From contig NZ_BBUZ01000059.1 in assembly GCF_001417735.1 (NCBI RefSeq), positions 1 through 33,065 of the forward strand: DNA of 33,065 bases. Direction: 5' to 3'. A model generated the notes under the pieces. That model made no database searches. It saw nothing but the letters and a program-made list of their open reading frames with translations, and was not told where the DNA came from. The position numbers and the translations under genes were made by a program. Shown one piece after another: positions 1 through 8,447 of the stretch; position 1 is the stretch's first letter; each line of letters begins with the position of its first letter. Origin of the DNA: Streptomyces sp. NBRC 110028 (GTDB lineage: Bacteria; Actinomycetota; Actinomycetes; Streptomycetales; Streptomycetaceae).

Positions 1-1274
1 GGGTCGGACTGCCCGCCGTGCCCGGTCACCCAGGCGGCCACCGCCGAGGCGGCGCCCTTGCGGACCTCCCAGCCGTCGATGGTGACCCCGCTCATTCGGG
101 TCTGGGCGGTGAACGGCACGAAAGCGGCGTGCTCCAGCTCGCCCTCGTCCCGGGCGCGCTTTCCGTGTCTCGCTTTCGCCAGGACCACGATCGAACGTCC
201 CTCCGGGGTCTCGTCGGCCAGCGACGACAGCTGGGCGGCGTCCGCGAGCTCGTCGATGTCCACCCCGCCGACGGGCAGGAACTCGGCGGCCTGGCGGTTG
301 CCGAAGGTGATGGTGCCGGTCTTGTCCAGCAGCAGGGTGTTGACGTTCCCCGCGGCCTCGACGGCGCGTCCCGACATCGCCAGGACGTTGCGCTGCACGA
401 GCCGGTCCATGCCCGCGATGCCGATCGCCGACAGCAGCGCCCCGATGGTCGTCGGGATGAGGGCGACCACGAGGGCGACCAGGATGACGATGGTCTGCTC
501 GGCGCCCGCGTAGATCGCGAACGGCTGCAGGGTGACCACCGCCAGCAGGAAGACGACGGTCAGGGACGCGAGGAGGATGTTCAGCGCGATCTCGTTCGGG
601 GTCTTCTGCCGCGCGGCGCCCTCGACCAGGGCGATCATCCGGTCGATGAAGGTCTCCCCCGGCTTGGAGGTGACCTTGATGACGATGCGATCCGACAGCA
701 CCTGCGTCCCCCCGGTCACCGCCGAGCGGTCACCGCCGGACTCCCTGATGACCGGCGCCGACTCGCCGGTGATCGCGGACTCGTCGACCGACGCGACGCC
801 CTCGACCACATCACCGTCGCCGGGGATGATGTCGCCCGCCTCGCAGACCACCAGGTCGCCGACGCCCAGCGCGGTGCCCGGCACGTGCTCCTCGGTGCCT
901 TCCGTACCGCCCGTCAGACGGCGTGCGACGGTCTCGGTCCTGGCCTTGCGCAGCGTGTCGGCCTGCGCCTTGCCACGGCCCTCCGCCACGGCCTCGGACA
1001 GGTTGGCGAAGACCGCGGTCAGCCACAGCCATGCGGTGATCACCCAGGCGAAGACGCTCGGGTCCTTGATCGCCGAGAGGGTGGTGAGGACCGCGCAGAC
1101 CTCCACGACGAACATGACCGGGTTCTTGACCATGGCCCGGGGGTCCAGCTTCCTGACCGCGTCGGGCAGGGAGACCAGGAGCTGCCGGGGGTCGAGCAGC
1201 CCTGAGGAGACCCGGTGGGACGCGTTCGGGTCGCCCCCGGGCGCGCCCTGGGATTCGAGGGTGGTGGAGGACAT
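1..1274 (-). CDS. kdpB: KdpB, ATP-hydrolysing subunit of the K+ transporter (3' part off the window)
   Basis: P-type ATPase subunit of the KdpFABC high-affinity potassium uptake complex in the cell membrane. About 424 N-terminal codons are visible and the reading frame runs off the left edge; the family is usually near 690 residues. The phosphorylated Asp is in DKTGTIT, residue 317, and the actuator motif TGES lies upstream in the stretch VDESAITGESAPV. Hydrophobic segments flank these, as expected. The ATG at 1274 overlaps the kdpA stop as ATGA, so translation is probably coupled. KdpC is expected just beyond the left edge. Identification is close to certain. Confidence 0.96.
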   Translation of the reverse strand, partial: MSSTTLESQGAPGGDPNASHRVSSGLLDPRQLLVSLPDAVRKLDPRAMVKNPVMFVVEVCAVLTTLSAIKDPSVFAWVITAWLWLTAVFANLSEAVAEGRGKAQADTLRKARTETVARRLTGGTEGTEEHVPGTALGVGDLVVCEAGDIIPGDGDVVEGVASVDESAITGESAPVIRESGGDRSAVTGGTQVLSDRIVIKVTSKPGETFIDRMIALVEGAARQKTPNEIALNILLASLTVVFLLAVVTLQPFAIYAGAEQTIVILVALVVALIPTTIGALLSAIGIAGMDRLVQRNVLAMSGRAVEAAGNVNTLLLDKTGTITFGNRQAAEFLPVGGVDIDELADAAQLSSLADETPEGRSIVVLAKARHGKRARDEGELEHAAFVPFTAQTRMSGVTIDGWEVRKGAASAVAAWVTGHGGQSD

Positions 1275-2938
1275 CACCGCAGACCTTCCGCGAGCGGCCC
1301 CAGCGACAGCGCCGGGAAGTACGTGAGACCGACGACGATGACGACCACGGCCGTCAGCAGGCCGACGAACTGGGGCCGGTGCGTGGGCAGCGTGCCCGCC
1401 GTGACCGGCGTCGGTGCCTGCTCGGCGAGCGAGCCGGCGAGCGCGAGGACGAACACCATCGGCAGGAAGCGGCCGAGGAGCATGGCCAGGCCGAGCCCGG
1501 TGTTGTACCACTGGGTGTTCACGCTCAGCCCGGCGAACGCGGACCCGTTGTTGTTGGCGGCCGAGGTGAAGGCGTACAGCACCTCGGAGAAGCCGTGCGG
1601 CCCCTTGTTGAGCATCCCGGCCCGCTCGCCGGGCAGCGCCATCGCCAGACCCGAGCCGGCCAGCACGATCGCGGGGGTGGTGAGGATGTAGAGGGAGACG
1701 AACTTCATCTCCCGGCCGCCGAGCTTCTTGCCCAGGTACTCAGGCGTACGCCCCACCATCAGCCCGGCCACGAAGACCGCGATGAGGGCCAGGATGAGGA
1801 TGCCGTACAGGCCGGAGCCCGTGCCGCCGGGCGCGATCTCGCCCAGCATCATGTTGAAGAGTGTCATGCCGCCGCCGAACGGCGAGAACGAGTCGTGGAA
1901 GGAGTTGACCGCTCCGGTGGAGGTGAGCGTGGTGGACGCGGCGAACAGGGCCGAAGCCCAGATGCCGAACCGCCGCTCCTTGCCCTCCATCATCCCGCCC
2001 GCCGCGTGACCCGCCTGGCTGCTGACACTGTGCAGCTCGTTGGCCGTGATGATGGCGACCGAGGAGGCCCAGATCAGGGCCATGACGGCGACGATGGCGT
2101 ACCCCTGGCGGTTGTCGCCGGCCATCCGGCCGAAGGCGCGCGGCAGTGAGAACGAGATCACCAGCAGCAGATAGATCTCCAGCCAGTTGGTGAAGGCGTT
2201 GGGGTTCTCGAAGGGATGGGCGGAGTTGGCGTTGTAGAAGCCGCCGCCGTTGGTGCCCAGCTCCTTGACGACCTCCTGTGAGGCGACCGGGCCTCCGGTG
2301 AGGCTCTGGTGGCCACCGGCGATGGTGGAGATCGGCTCGGTGCCGTGGAAGTTCTGGATCACCCCGCCCGCGACCAGCACGAGCGCGAAGACGAAGGCGA
2401 TGGGGAGGAGGACCCGCAGCACGATCCGCGTCAGGTCCACCCAGAAGTTGCCGACCCGGTCGGTCTTCTCGCGGGTGAAGCCGCGGATCAGGGCGGCGAC
2501 GACGGCGATGCCCACGGCCGCGGAGACGAAGTTCTGCACCGCCAGGCCCGCCATCTGCACCAGATGCCCCATCGTGGCCTCGCCCGAGTACGACTGCCAG
2601 TTGGTGTTGGTGACGAAGGACGCGGCCGTGTTGAAGGACTGGTCCGGTGTCACCGCCTTCATGCCGATCGACAGCAGCAGATGGTTCTGCAGGCGCAGAA
2701 ACCCGTACAGGAAGACCACCGACACGGCGGAGAACGCGAGCACGCCGCGCAGATACGCCGGCCACCGCTGGTCGGTGTCGCCGTCCACCCCGCCCAGCCG
2801 GTATATCAGCCGCTCGGCGCGCAGATGTTCGGGCGCGGTGAGGACGTGGGCGATGTAGTCGCCCAGAGGGCGGTAGGACAGCGCCAGCGCCCCGATCAGT
2901 GCGAGGACCTGAAGCCATCCCGCGAGGGTGCCGTTCAC
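1274..2938 (-). CDS. kdpA: KdpA, potassium channel-like subunit of KdpFABC
   Basis: Membrane subunit that selects and conducts K+ in the KdpFABC pump. The 554 residues match the family's usual length (about 557) and are hydrophobic throughout. Recognisable family segments include TNTNWQSYSGE, TNGGGFYNANSAHPFENPN near residue 230, and the late pore segment SAANNNGSAFAG. The GTG start at 2938 overlaps the kdpF stop as GTGA, and the gene ends in ATGA with kdpB. Nothing is missing. In other bacteria the operon is induced by potassium limitation; here the control region would be 3108-3320. Confidence 0.97.
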   Translation of the reverse strand: MNGTLAGWLQVLALIGALALSYRPLGDYIAHVLTAPEHLRAERLIYRLGGVDGDTDQRWPAYLRGVLAFSAVSVVFLYGFLRLQNHLLLSIGMKAVTPDQSFNTAASFVTNTNWQSYSGEATMGHLVQMAGLAVQNFVSAAVGIAVVAALIRGFTREKTDRVGNFWVDLTRIVLRVLLPIAFVFALVLVAGGVIQNFHGTEPISTIAGGHQSLTGGPVASQEVVKELGTNGGGFYNANSAHPFENPNAFTNWLEIYLLLVISFSLPRAFGRMAGDNRQGYAIVAVMALIWASSVAIITANELHSVSSQAGHAAGGMMEGKERRFGIWASALFAASTTLTSTGAVNSFHDSFSPFGGGMTLFNMMLGEIAPGGTGSGLYGILILALIAVFVAGLMVGRTPEYLGKKLGGREMKFVSLYILTTPAIVLAGSGLAMALPGERAGMLNKGPHGFSEVLYAFTSAANNNGSAFAGLSVNTQWYNTGLGLAMLLGRFLPMVFVLALAGSLAEQAPTPVTAGTLPTHRPQFVGLLTAVVVIVVGLTYFPALSLGPLAEGLR

Positions 2939-3027
2939 TGGAACTTCTCCGGGAAGATCAGGGCCAGCACCAGATAACCGAGGAGAGCCACCGCGACGAT
3001 GAGACCGATGACATTGTCCGCTCTCAC
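2935..3027 (-). CDS. kdpF: KdpF, small stabilising subunit
   Basis: A 30-residue single-pass peptide starting at GTG 3027. It has one hydrophobic helix (IGLIVAVALLGYLVLALIF) and the short polar tail PEKFQ, the standard form of KdpF, which stabilises the KdpABC complex in the lipid bilayer. It overlaps both neighbours by 4 bases (GTGA each time), so the whole head of the operon is translationally chained. Its position directly before kdpA supports the call. Confidence 0.88.
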   Translation of the reverse strand: MRADNVIGLIVAVALLGYLVLALIFPEKFQ

Positions 3028-3107
3028 AGCCGTCCGGCCCCTTTCGCGACCAGGCCGAGGACTGCGAACACGGCGATGATCAGGACGATGAACCCCACAT
3101 CTGACAT
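3024..3107 (-). CDS. 27-residue single-pass membrane peptide at the head of the kdp operon
   Basis: A 27-codon ORF from ATG 3107 to a TGA that overlaps the kdpF GTG (GTGA). It encodes a short acidic N-terminus (MSDVG), one hydrophobic helix (FIVLIIAVFAVLGLVAKG) and a basic tail ending AGRL. A GGAG ribosome site lies about 10 bases upstream. It resembles KdpF in size and topology but not in sequence. It is the first gene of the kdp transcript, so it could be an extra complex subunit, a paralogous stabiliser or a leader peptide. No function is known to me. Confidence 0.7.
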   Translation of the reverse strand: MSDVGFIVLIIAVFAVLGLVAKGAGRL

Positions 3108-3320
3108 ACGGAAGACACTCCGGCGGCTCGTGGCACGGTCACCGACGATGCCCCTTGTTAGCGTGGCGGCGGCTCCTGTCCGAAGACGCTGACGGTGTCT
3201 CGGCACAAATCGGCCCACTTGGCCTACTCCCCGCGACACGCCTGCGCTGAAGGAGCCCCCTGACGGGCGCACCATGGGAACGCGGGTGCATGGTGGCGCT
3301 GAATCGGCGGGAGGCCGCCC
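3108..3320. promoter_or_regulatory. Divergent control region between kdp operon and kdpD-like gene
   Basis: 213 bases between the divergent starts of the kdp operon and the KdpD-like gene. Both ribosome sites are visible: GGAG on the minus side, and GGGAGG at 3309-3314, six bases before the GTG at 3321. I see no convincing -35/-10 pair or long palindrome. The region should contain both promoters by position only. Confidence 0.5.
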
Positions 3321-5816
3321 GTGGCACGTGGACGGTTGCGGATCTACCTCGGGGCGGCGCCGGGGGTCGGGAAGACGTACGCCATGCTCCAGGAGGGGCA
3401 GCGGCTGCGCGCGCAGGGCGCCGACGTGGTGGTCGGCCTGGTCGAGCCGCACGCACGGCGGCTGACCGCCGCGCTGGCCGAGGGCCTGGAGACCATCCCC
3501 CGGCACACCCTGGTCCACCGGGGTACGGCCTTCACCGAGATGGACGTGGACGCCGTGCTGGCCCGCCGTCCCGGGATCGCCCTGGTCGACGAGCTGGCGC
3601 ACACCAACGTGCCCGGATCGCGCCACACCAAGCGCTGGCAGGACGTCGACGCGCTCCTCGACGCCGGGATCGACGTCGTCACCACCCTCAACATCCAGCA
3701 TCTGGAGTCGCTGAACGACGTCGTACGGCAGATCACCGGCGTCGTCCAGCACGAAACCCTGCCGGACGAGGTGGCGCGCCGTGCCGACCAGATCGAGCTG
3801 GTCGACCTGCTGCCCGAGACCCTGCGCCGCCGTCTGGTGCACGGCGATGTCTATCCGCAGGACCGCGTCGAGAGCGCCCTCACCCACTACTTCCGGCTGG
3901 GCAATCTCACCGCGCTGCGGGAACTGGCCCTGCTGTGGCTGGCCGACCGCGTCGAGGAGGGGCTGCAGCGCTACCGCGCCGAGCACGGCATCACCGCCCC
4001 CTGGGAGACCCGGGAACGCATCATGGTCGGCCTGACCGGCGGCCCCGAGGGCGAGACCCTGATCCGCCGCGCCGCCCGGATCACCGCCCGCACACCGGGC
4101 AGCGAACTGCTGGCCCTGCACGTCGTGCCCGGTGACGGGCTCGCCCAGCCGACCCCGGGCGCGCTGGCCGGGCAGCGGGGCCTGGTGGAGTCGCTCGGCG
4201 GCAGCTACCACCAGACCACCGGCGAGGACGTCCCCGCGGCGCTGCTGCGGTTCGCCGAGGCCGAGAACGTCACCCAGATCGTCCTGGGCGCCAGTCGGCG
4301 CGGCCGCCTCTCGCTCCTGCTGCGGGCCGGTGTGGGACAGCGGACGATCCATGGCTCCGGCCCCATCGACGTGCACATCGTCACCCACGAGCAGGTCGGC
4401 GGAACCGTGTTCCCCCGGCTGCCGCGGCGACCGTCCCGAGGCACCGGACGGGTGCGGCTGTGGTCCGCGCTGATCGGAGCCGCCCTGCTGCTGCCCCTGC
4501 TCACGCTCGTGCTGACCATGCTGCGCGACCGAGTCGGTCTGCCGGGCGTGCTGCTCGGTTACATGCTGGTCGTCGTGTCGACCGCCCTCGTCGGTGGCGT
4601 CTGCCCCGCGCTGGCCGCCGCGATCGCTTCGGGGGTGCTCGCCGACTACTACTTCACCGCACCGCCGCACTCCCTGAAGGTCACGCGCCCCATCGACATC
4701 GTGGCGCTGGCTGTCTTCGTCGCCGCCGGGTGGCTGGTCGGTGCCGCCGCTGGGGCGGCCGCGCGCCGTACCCATCAAGCCCGGCGGGCGGCCTCCGAGG
4801 CCCGGGCGCTGAGCCGGCTGGCGGTCGCCATGACGCGCGGGCAGGACCTGCCGGCGCTCCTGGAACAGGTCCGGGAAAACTTCGCGCTGACCTCGGTCAG
4901 CCTGCTGGAGCGCGAACCGGGGCGCGGCTCCGAGCCCCGCTGGTACGTCCTCGCCAGCACCGGTGAGCGGCCCCCCGAGCTGCCCTATGACGGCGACGTG
5001 GAAGCCCCCGTCGACGACCGTCTCACCCTGGCGGCCCGCGGTCGTGGGCTGAGCGCGGACGACCAGCGCATCCTCGCCGCGTGCGCCACACAGATCGGCA
5101 TCGCCCACACCCACGGCAGGCTCACCCGGCACGCCGCCGAAACCGACACCCTCGCCGCCGCCGAACACACCCGCGCCTCCCTGCTCCTCACCGCGAGCAA
5201 CGACCTGCGCTCACCCCTGCGCACGGCCGAGGAAGCACTCCAGCGCTTGCACCCCCTGCCGCCCGAACTCACCCTCCACCTCGCCGCCGCCCGGTCAGCG
5301 GTACACCGCGCCGCCCAGCTCGTCACCGACCTCGAAGACCTGAGCCGACTGCACATCGGAGCCCTGGACCTGTACCTGCGGCCCACCGACCCGGACGAGG
5401 CGCTGACCGCCTCGCTCGACGACCTCGGTACCGGCGGCCACACCATCGCCCTCCGCCTACCGGAAGAGCTTCCCTACGTACTGGCCGACGCGGCCCTGCT
5501 CACCCGTGTCCTCACGGTGCTCGGAGCCGACGCACTGCGCCACAGCCCGCCCGACGCCCCACCGACCCTCACGGCGGAGGCCCGGCCGGGCCACTTGACC
5601 CTGCGTCTCACGGACGGCACCGGCTCCGGACCGGCGGGCGCCCGGACCGGCAGTCTTCCTTTCCGGCTGTCCCGCGACCTCGCCGAGGCGATGGGCGGCG
5701 CCCTGGAACCCACGACCACCGGCGGCACCTTCTCGGTGACCCTCACCCTCCCGACCGCGGCGCCCCGCCCGGGAACCGCCGTGGAAGACCCTTCGGACCC
5801 CGGCTCCCCGCCGTGA
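3321..5816 (+). CDS. kdpD: KdpD-like sensor protein with degenerate kinase core
   Basis: 831 residues in KdpD order. Residues about 5-215 are the KdpD domain with Walker A GAAPGVGKT and the DELAHTN segment. Residues about 232-355 are a universal-stress-type domain. Four short membrane helices lie between about 380 and 480, then a cytoplasmic sensor and kinase-like region. KdpD normally phosphorylates KdpE to switch on kdpFABC. Here the H-box reads SNDLRSPL, with Asn627 (AAC, 5199-5201) where the phospho-accepting His belongs. The N-box reads GADALRHSP, with Asp737 in place of Asn, and no clear G2 loop is seen. No kdpE follows; the next gene is convergent 25 bases on. GTG start with GGGAGG. 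It is probably a pseudokinase or a non-kinase K+/nucleotide sensor; the fold assignment is firm, loss of activity is inferred. Confidence 0.93.
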   Translation: MARGRLRIYLGAAPGVGKTYAMLQEGQRLRAQGADVVVGLVEPHARRLTAALAEGLETIPRHTLVHRGTAFTEMDVDAVLARRPGIALVDELAHTNVPGSRHTKRWQDVDALLDAGIDVVTTLNIQHLESLNDVVRQITGVVQHETLPDEVARRADQIELVDLLPETLRRRLVHGDVYPQDRVESALTHYFRLGNLTALRELALLWLADRVEEGLQRYRAEHGITAPWETRERIMVGLTGGPEGETLIRRAARITARTPGSELLALHVVPGDGLAQPTPGALAGQRGLVESLGGSYHQTTGEDVPAALLRFAEAENVTQIVLGASRRGRLSLLLRAGVGQRTIHGSGPIDVHIVTHEQVGGTVFPRLPRRPSRGTGRVRLWSALIGAALLLPLLTLVLTMLRDRVGLPGVLLGYMLVVVSTALVGGVCPALAAAIASGVLADYYFTAPPHSLKVTRPIDIVALAVFVAAGWLVGAAAGAAARRTHQARRAASEARALSRLAVAMTRGQDLPALLEQVRENFALTSVSLLEREPGRGSEPRWYVLASTGERPPELPYDGDVEAPVDDRLTLAARGRGLSADDQRILAACATQIGIAHTHGRLTRHAAETDTLAAAEHTRASLLLTASNDLRSPLRTAEEALQRLHPLPPELTLHLAAARSAVHRAAQLVTDLEDLSRLHIGALDLYLRPTDPDEALTASLDDLGTGGHTIALRLPEELPYVLADAALLTRVLTVLGADALRHSPPDAPPTLTAEARPGHLTLRLTDGTGSGPAGARTGSLPFRLSRDLAEAMGGALEPTTTGGTFSVTLTLPTAAPRPGTAVEDPSDPGSPP

Positions 5817-5841
5817 TCACCGGCCGGATGGAGACCCCTGC

Positions 5842-6087
5842 CTATGCGCCGTCGGCGGAGAGGAAACCGACGCAGCCGGACAAGGTGGTGAGCCGTGGTG
5901 TGTCCGCGTCGTCGATGCTGACTCCCGTGCGCTCGCCGAGCGTTTCGACGAATCTCAGGAAGTCGAGCGAGTCGAGTTCGAGGACCTCACGGAACGGGTC
6001 CTCCGGCCGCAGGGCGGTGAGGTCGGCACCGGGCACGATCCGGGCAAGGGATTCCTCGACGGCGCTCAGGGCTTCGGTGCGGTTCAT
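5842..6087 (-). CDS. Acyl carrier protein
   Basis: 81-residue acyl carrier protein, last gene of the dehydrogenase operon. The phosphopantetheine site is Ser40 in ELDSLDFL, followed by the helix FVETLGERTGVSI and a short C-terminal helix, as in stand-alone carrier proteins. Its ATG overlaps the E2 stop as ATGA, so it is made with E2. A single carrier protein next to an oxo acid dehydrogenase and an acetyl-CoA synthetase suggests that acyl groups made there may be passed to a carrier, or that the protein has a regulatory or lipoyl-related role. No ketosynthase, phosphopantetheinyl transferase or other fatty acid gene is nearby. Confidence 0.85.
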   Translation of the reverse strand: MNRTEALSAVEESLARIVPGADLTALRPEDPFREVLELDSLDFLRFVETLGERTGVSIDDADTPRLTTLSGCVGFLSADGA

Positions 6088-7445
6088 AGCTCCTCCGGAC
6101 GCTGCAAGAGGCGGTCGACCGCGGTCAGATAGCGGGCCCCGATGGCTCCGTCGGTCGCCCGGTGGTCCGCGGAGAGGGTGGCGGTGACCGTCGGCCGGAC
6201 GCCGAGCAGGCCGTCGACGGCACAGGGGCGCTCGACGACCCGCCCGAATCCGACCAGCGCCACCTGCGGTGGGTAGATCACACCGAGGACGGTCTCCACC
6301 CCCTGATCGCCGAGGTTGGTCACGGTCAGGGTGGGGTCCGCCACCTCCGATCCGCGCAGTCGGCCCGCGCGGGCACGGGTGACCAGGTCCTTCAGCGCCG
6401 TCATCAGCTGCGGCAGGCCCAAGCTGTCGGCGTCGCGCAGGGCGGGGGTGACGAGTCCGCCGCCGCGCAGGGACACGGCGACGCCCAGGTGCACGCCGTC
6501 GCCCGCGATGAAGTGGTCCTCGGCCCAGAAGCCGTTGAGCTCGGGTACCTCACGGGCTGCGCGGGCGGCGGCCTTCAGCAGGAGGGCCGCGGGGAGCAGG
6601 CGCTCGGCCGCCGGACTGCGCCGGTTGTGGTCTCGCAGCCAGTTTGTCGCGGCGGCCATGTCGACCGTCGTGGCGAGGTAGTAGTGCGGGATTTCGCGTT
6701 TGGAGCGGGCCATCAGACCGGCGATCGTCCGGCGCATGGCCGAAGCCTGCTCACCGCTTGTCCGTGTCGGCCGGGCACGGGCGCTCACGGGGCCGGGGGC
6801 TTTCGGTGCCGGGGCCGCTGGGCCGGGAGCGGCCCTGCGCACGTCGTCGGCGCGGACTGATCCGTCCTTGCCCGTCCCCCGGGCGGTGCCGAGGTCCACG
6901 CCCAGTTCACCGGCCAGGCGCCGGGCGAGCGGGGTGGCCCGTACCCGGGACGGCTGGGCGGCGGCCCGCTCCACGTCGGTGCGGGTGATGCGGCCACCAG
7001 GCCCTGAGCCGTGGAGGGTCACCAGGTCGACGCCGTGCTCCCTGGCGAGGTCCCGGACCAGGGGCACTGCCTCGGCCCGCACATGCTCTCGGGGAGGGGC
7101 GACGGGCGGCTCCTGGGCACGGGCGGGGGTCGGCTCGACCGGAGCGGGTGGCGCGCTCTCCGCCTTCCGACGCGGCGGCCGTCTCCTCTCCGGCTTCCCG
7201 GGGCGCTTCGCCGTCGGCTCGATCAGTGCGAGCGGGGTCCCCACGGGCACCGTCGTACCCGGCTCGACCAGCAGCCGCCCCACCGTCCCGGTGTCGAAGC
7301 ACTCCACCTCGATCGTGGACTTCGCGGTTTCGACGACCGCGACCGGGTCGCCGCGGCTGACCGGCTGGCCGGGACGCACCAGCCACTCCAGGAGCGTCCC
7401 CTCGTCCATGTCCGCGCCCAGCGACGGCATCGTGAACTCGGCCAT
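6084..7445 (-). CDS. pdhC: Dihydrolipoamide acyltransferase (E2) with one lipoyl and two subunit-binding domains
   Basis: E2 core of a pyruvate or branched-chain 2-oxo acid dehydrogenase complex, 453 residues from ATG 7445. Residues 1-76 are a lipoyl domain with the modified Lys42 in ETAKST. A Pro/Arg/Ala linker follows. Then come two tandem peripheral-subunit-binding domains, about 126-161 and 170-206, each with the pattern L-A-x-E-x-G-V-D-L and G-G/D-G...DV-RA. The catalytic domain ends with DHRATDG (His428, Asp432). Two such domains in one E2 is unusual. The gene lies 2 bases after E1-beta and overlaps the carrier protein gene. The substrate cannot be set from sequence; no E3 gene is in the window. 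Confidence 0.93.
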   Translation of the reverse strand: MAEFTMPSLGADMDEGTLLEWLVRPGQPVSRGDPVAVVETAKSTIEVECFDTGTVGRLLVEPGTTVPVGTPLALIEPTAKRPGKPERRRPPRRKAESAPPAPVEPTPARAQEPPVAPPREHVRAEAVPLVRDLAREHGVDLVTLHGSGPGGRITRTDVERAAAQPSRVRATPLARRLAGELGVDLGTARGTGKDGSVRADDVRRAAPGPAAPAPKAPGPVSARARPTRTSGEQASAMRRTIAGLMARSKREIPHYYLATTVDMAAATNWLRDHNRRSPAAERLLPAALLLKAAARAAREVPELNGFWAEDHFIAGDGVHLGVAVSLRGGGLVTPALRDADSLGLPQLMTALKDLVTRARAGRLRGSEVADPTLTVTNLGDQGVETVLGVIYPPQVALVGFGRVVERPCAVDGLLGVRPTVTATLSADHRATDGAIGARYLTAVDRLLQRPEEL

Positions 7446-7447
7446 GA

Positions 7448-8443
7448 TCAGTCCACCGTCCGGTGTGCCGCCGCCACGATGCCGGCGGTCTGGGGCAGTG
7501 CCGCCTCTTCCAGCCGCCTGGCGTACGGCATGGGGCACTCGGCGCCGCACACCCGCTCCACGGGCGCGTCCAGCTCGTAGAGCGACTCCTCGGCGATGCG
7601 TGCGGACACCTCGGCGGCCAGGCTGCCGGTGCGCCAGCCCTCGTCGACGACGACCGCGCGGTGAGTCCGGGCGACCGATGCGGTGACCGTCTCGATGTCG
7701 AGCGGGCGCAGTGTCCGCAGGTCGACCACCTCGGCGCTGATGTCCTCGGCGGCCAGCTCATCGGCCGCGCCGAGCGTCTTGGGCAGCGAACCACCGTACG
7801 TGATCAGGGAGACATCGGTACCCGGCCTGCGGACCGCCGCGTGGTCCAGGTCCGCCGGCGCCGCGGCCGGGCCGAGGTCGCCCGAGACGTTGTACAGCCC
7901 GCCGTGCTCGAAGATCAGCACCGGATCGGGGTCGGCGAGCGCCGGAGCCAGCATCCCCCGGGCGTCCTCGATGGTGGCCGGGGCGACCACCCGGATCCCG
8001 GGGATGTGGGCGTACCAGCCCTCGAGGCTGTGCGAGTGCTGTGCGGCGAGCTGGCGGCCCGCGCCGGTCGTCATGCGAATCACCAGCGGAACGGGAAGCT
8101 GTCCGCCCGACATGTGCAGCAGCGTGGCGGCGTTGTTGAGGATCTGGTCCAGGGCGAGCAGGCTGAAGTTCACGGTCATGATCTCGACGATCGGCCGCAT
8201 CCCGGACAGGGCCGCGCCGATGCCCGCGCCCACGAACGCCGACTCCGACAGCGGGGTGTCGCGGATCCGGTCCGGCCCGAATTCCTCCAGCAGGCCGAGG
8301 CTGACGCCGAAGCAGCCGCCGTACCGTCCCACGTCCTCTCCCATCAGGAAGACACGGTCGTCGGCGCGCAAGGCATCGCGGAGTGCCTCGCGCAGCGCTT
8401 CCCGGTACGTGGTCTTCGACTCTTTCGCCGGACCGGCTCCCAT
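7448..8443 (-). CDS. pdhB: 2-oxo acid dehydrogenase E1 component, beta subunit
   Basis: 331 residues, the beta half of the thiamine diphosphate-dependent E1 that decarboxylates pyruvate or a branched 2-oxo acid. Family landmarks are GEDVGRYGG near the start, the segment RIRDTPLSE, the core AALSGMRPIVEIM and the C-terminal domain beginning with TDVSLITYGG. I chose ATG 8443 because GGAGGGGAG lies 8 bases upstream; a GTG at 8485 would add 14 Arg-rich residues and overlap E1-alpha by 38 bases. It lies directly after E1-alpha and before E2, the normal complex order. Confidence 0.93.
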   Translation of the reverse strand: MGAGPAKESKTTYREALREALRDALRADDRVFLMGEDVGRYGGCFGVSLGLLEEFGPDRIRDTPLSESAFVGAGIGAALSGMRPIVEIMTVNFSLLALDQILNNAATLLHMSGGQLPVPLVIRMTTGAGRQLAAQHSHSLEGWYAHIPGIRVVAPATIEDARGMLAPALADPDPVLIFEHGGLYNVSGDLGPAAAPADLDHAAVRRPGTDVSLITYGGSLPKTLGAADELAAEDISAEVVDLRTLRPLDIETVTASVARTHRAVVVDEGWRTGSLAAEVSARIAEESLYELDAPVERVCGAECPMPYARRLEEAALPQTAGIVAAAHRTVD

Positions 8444-8447
8444 GGGC

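Noticed and set aside
3108..3320. Possible DevR/OsdR-type box or c-di-AMP riboswitch before kdp
   Set aside because: Only loose GGCC-type symmetry was seen and no structured leader could be recognised by eye.
3024..5168. Long minus-strand open frame opposite the kdpD-like gene
   Set aside because: Gln/Gly/Arg-rich antisense shadow; only its last 27 codons, from ATG 3107, form a plausible gene.
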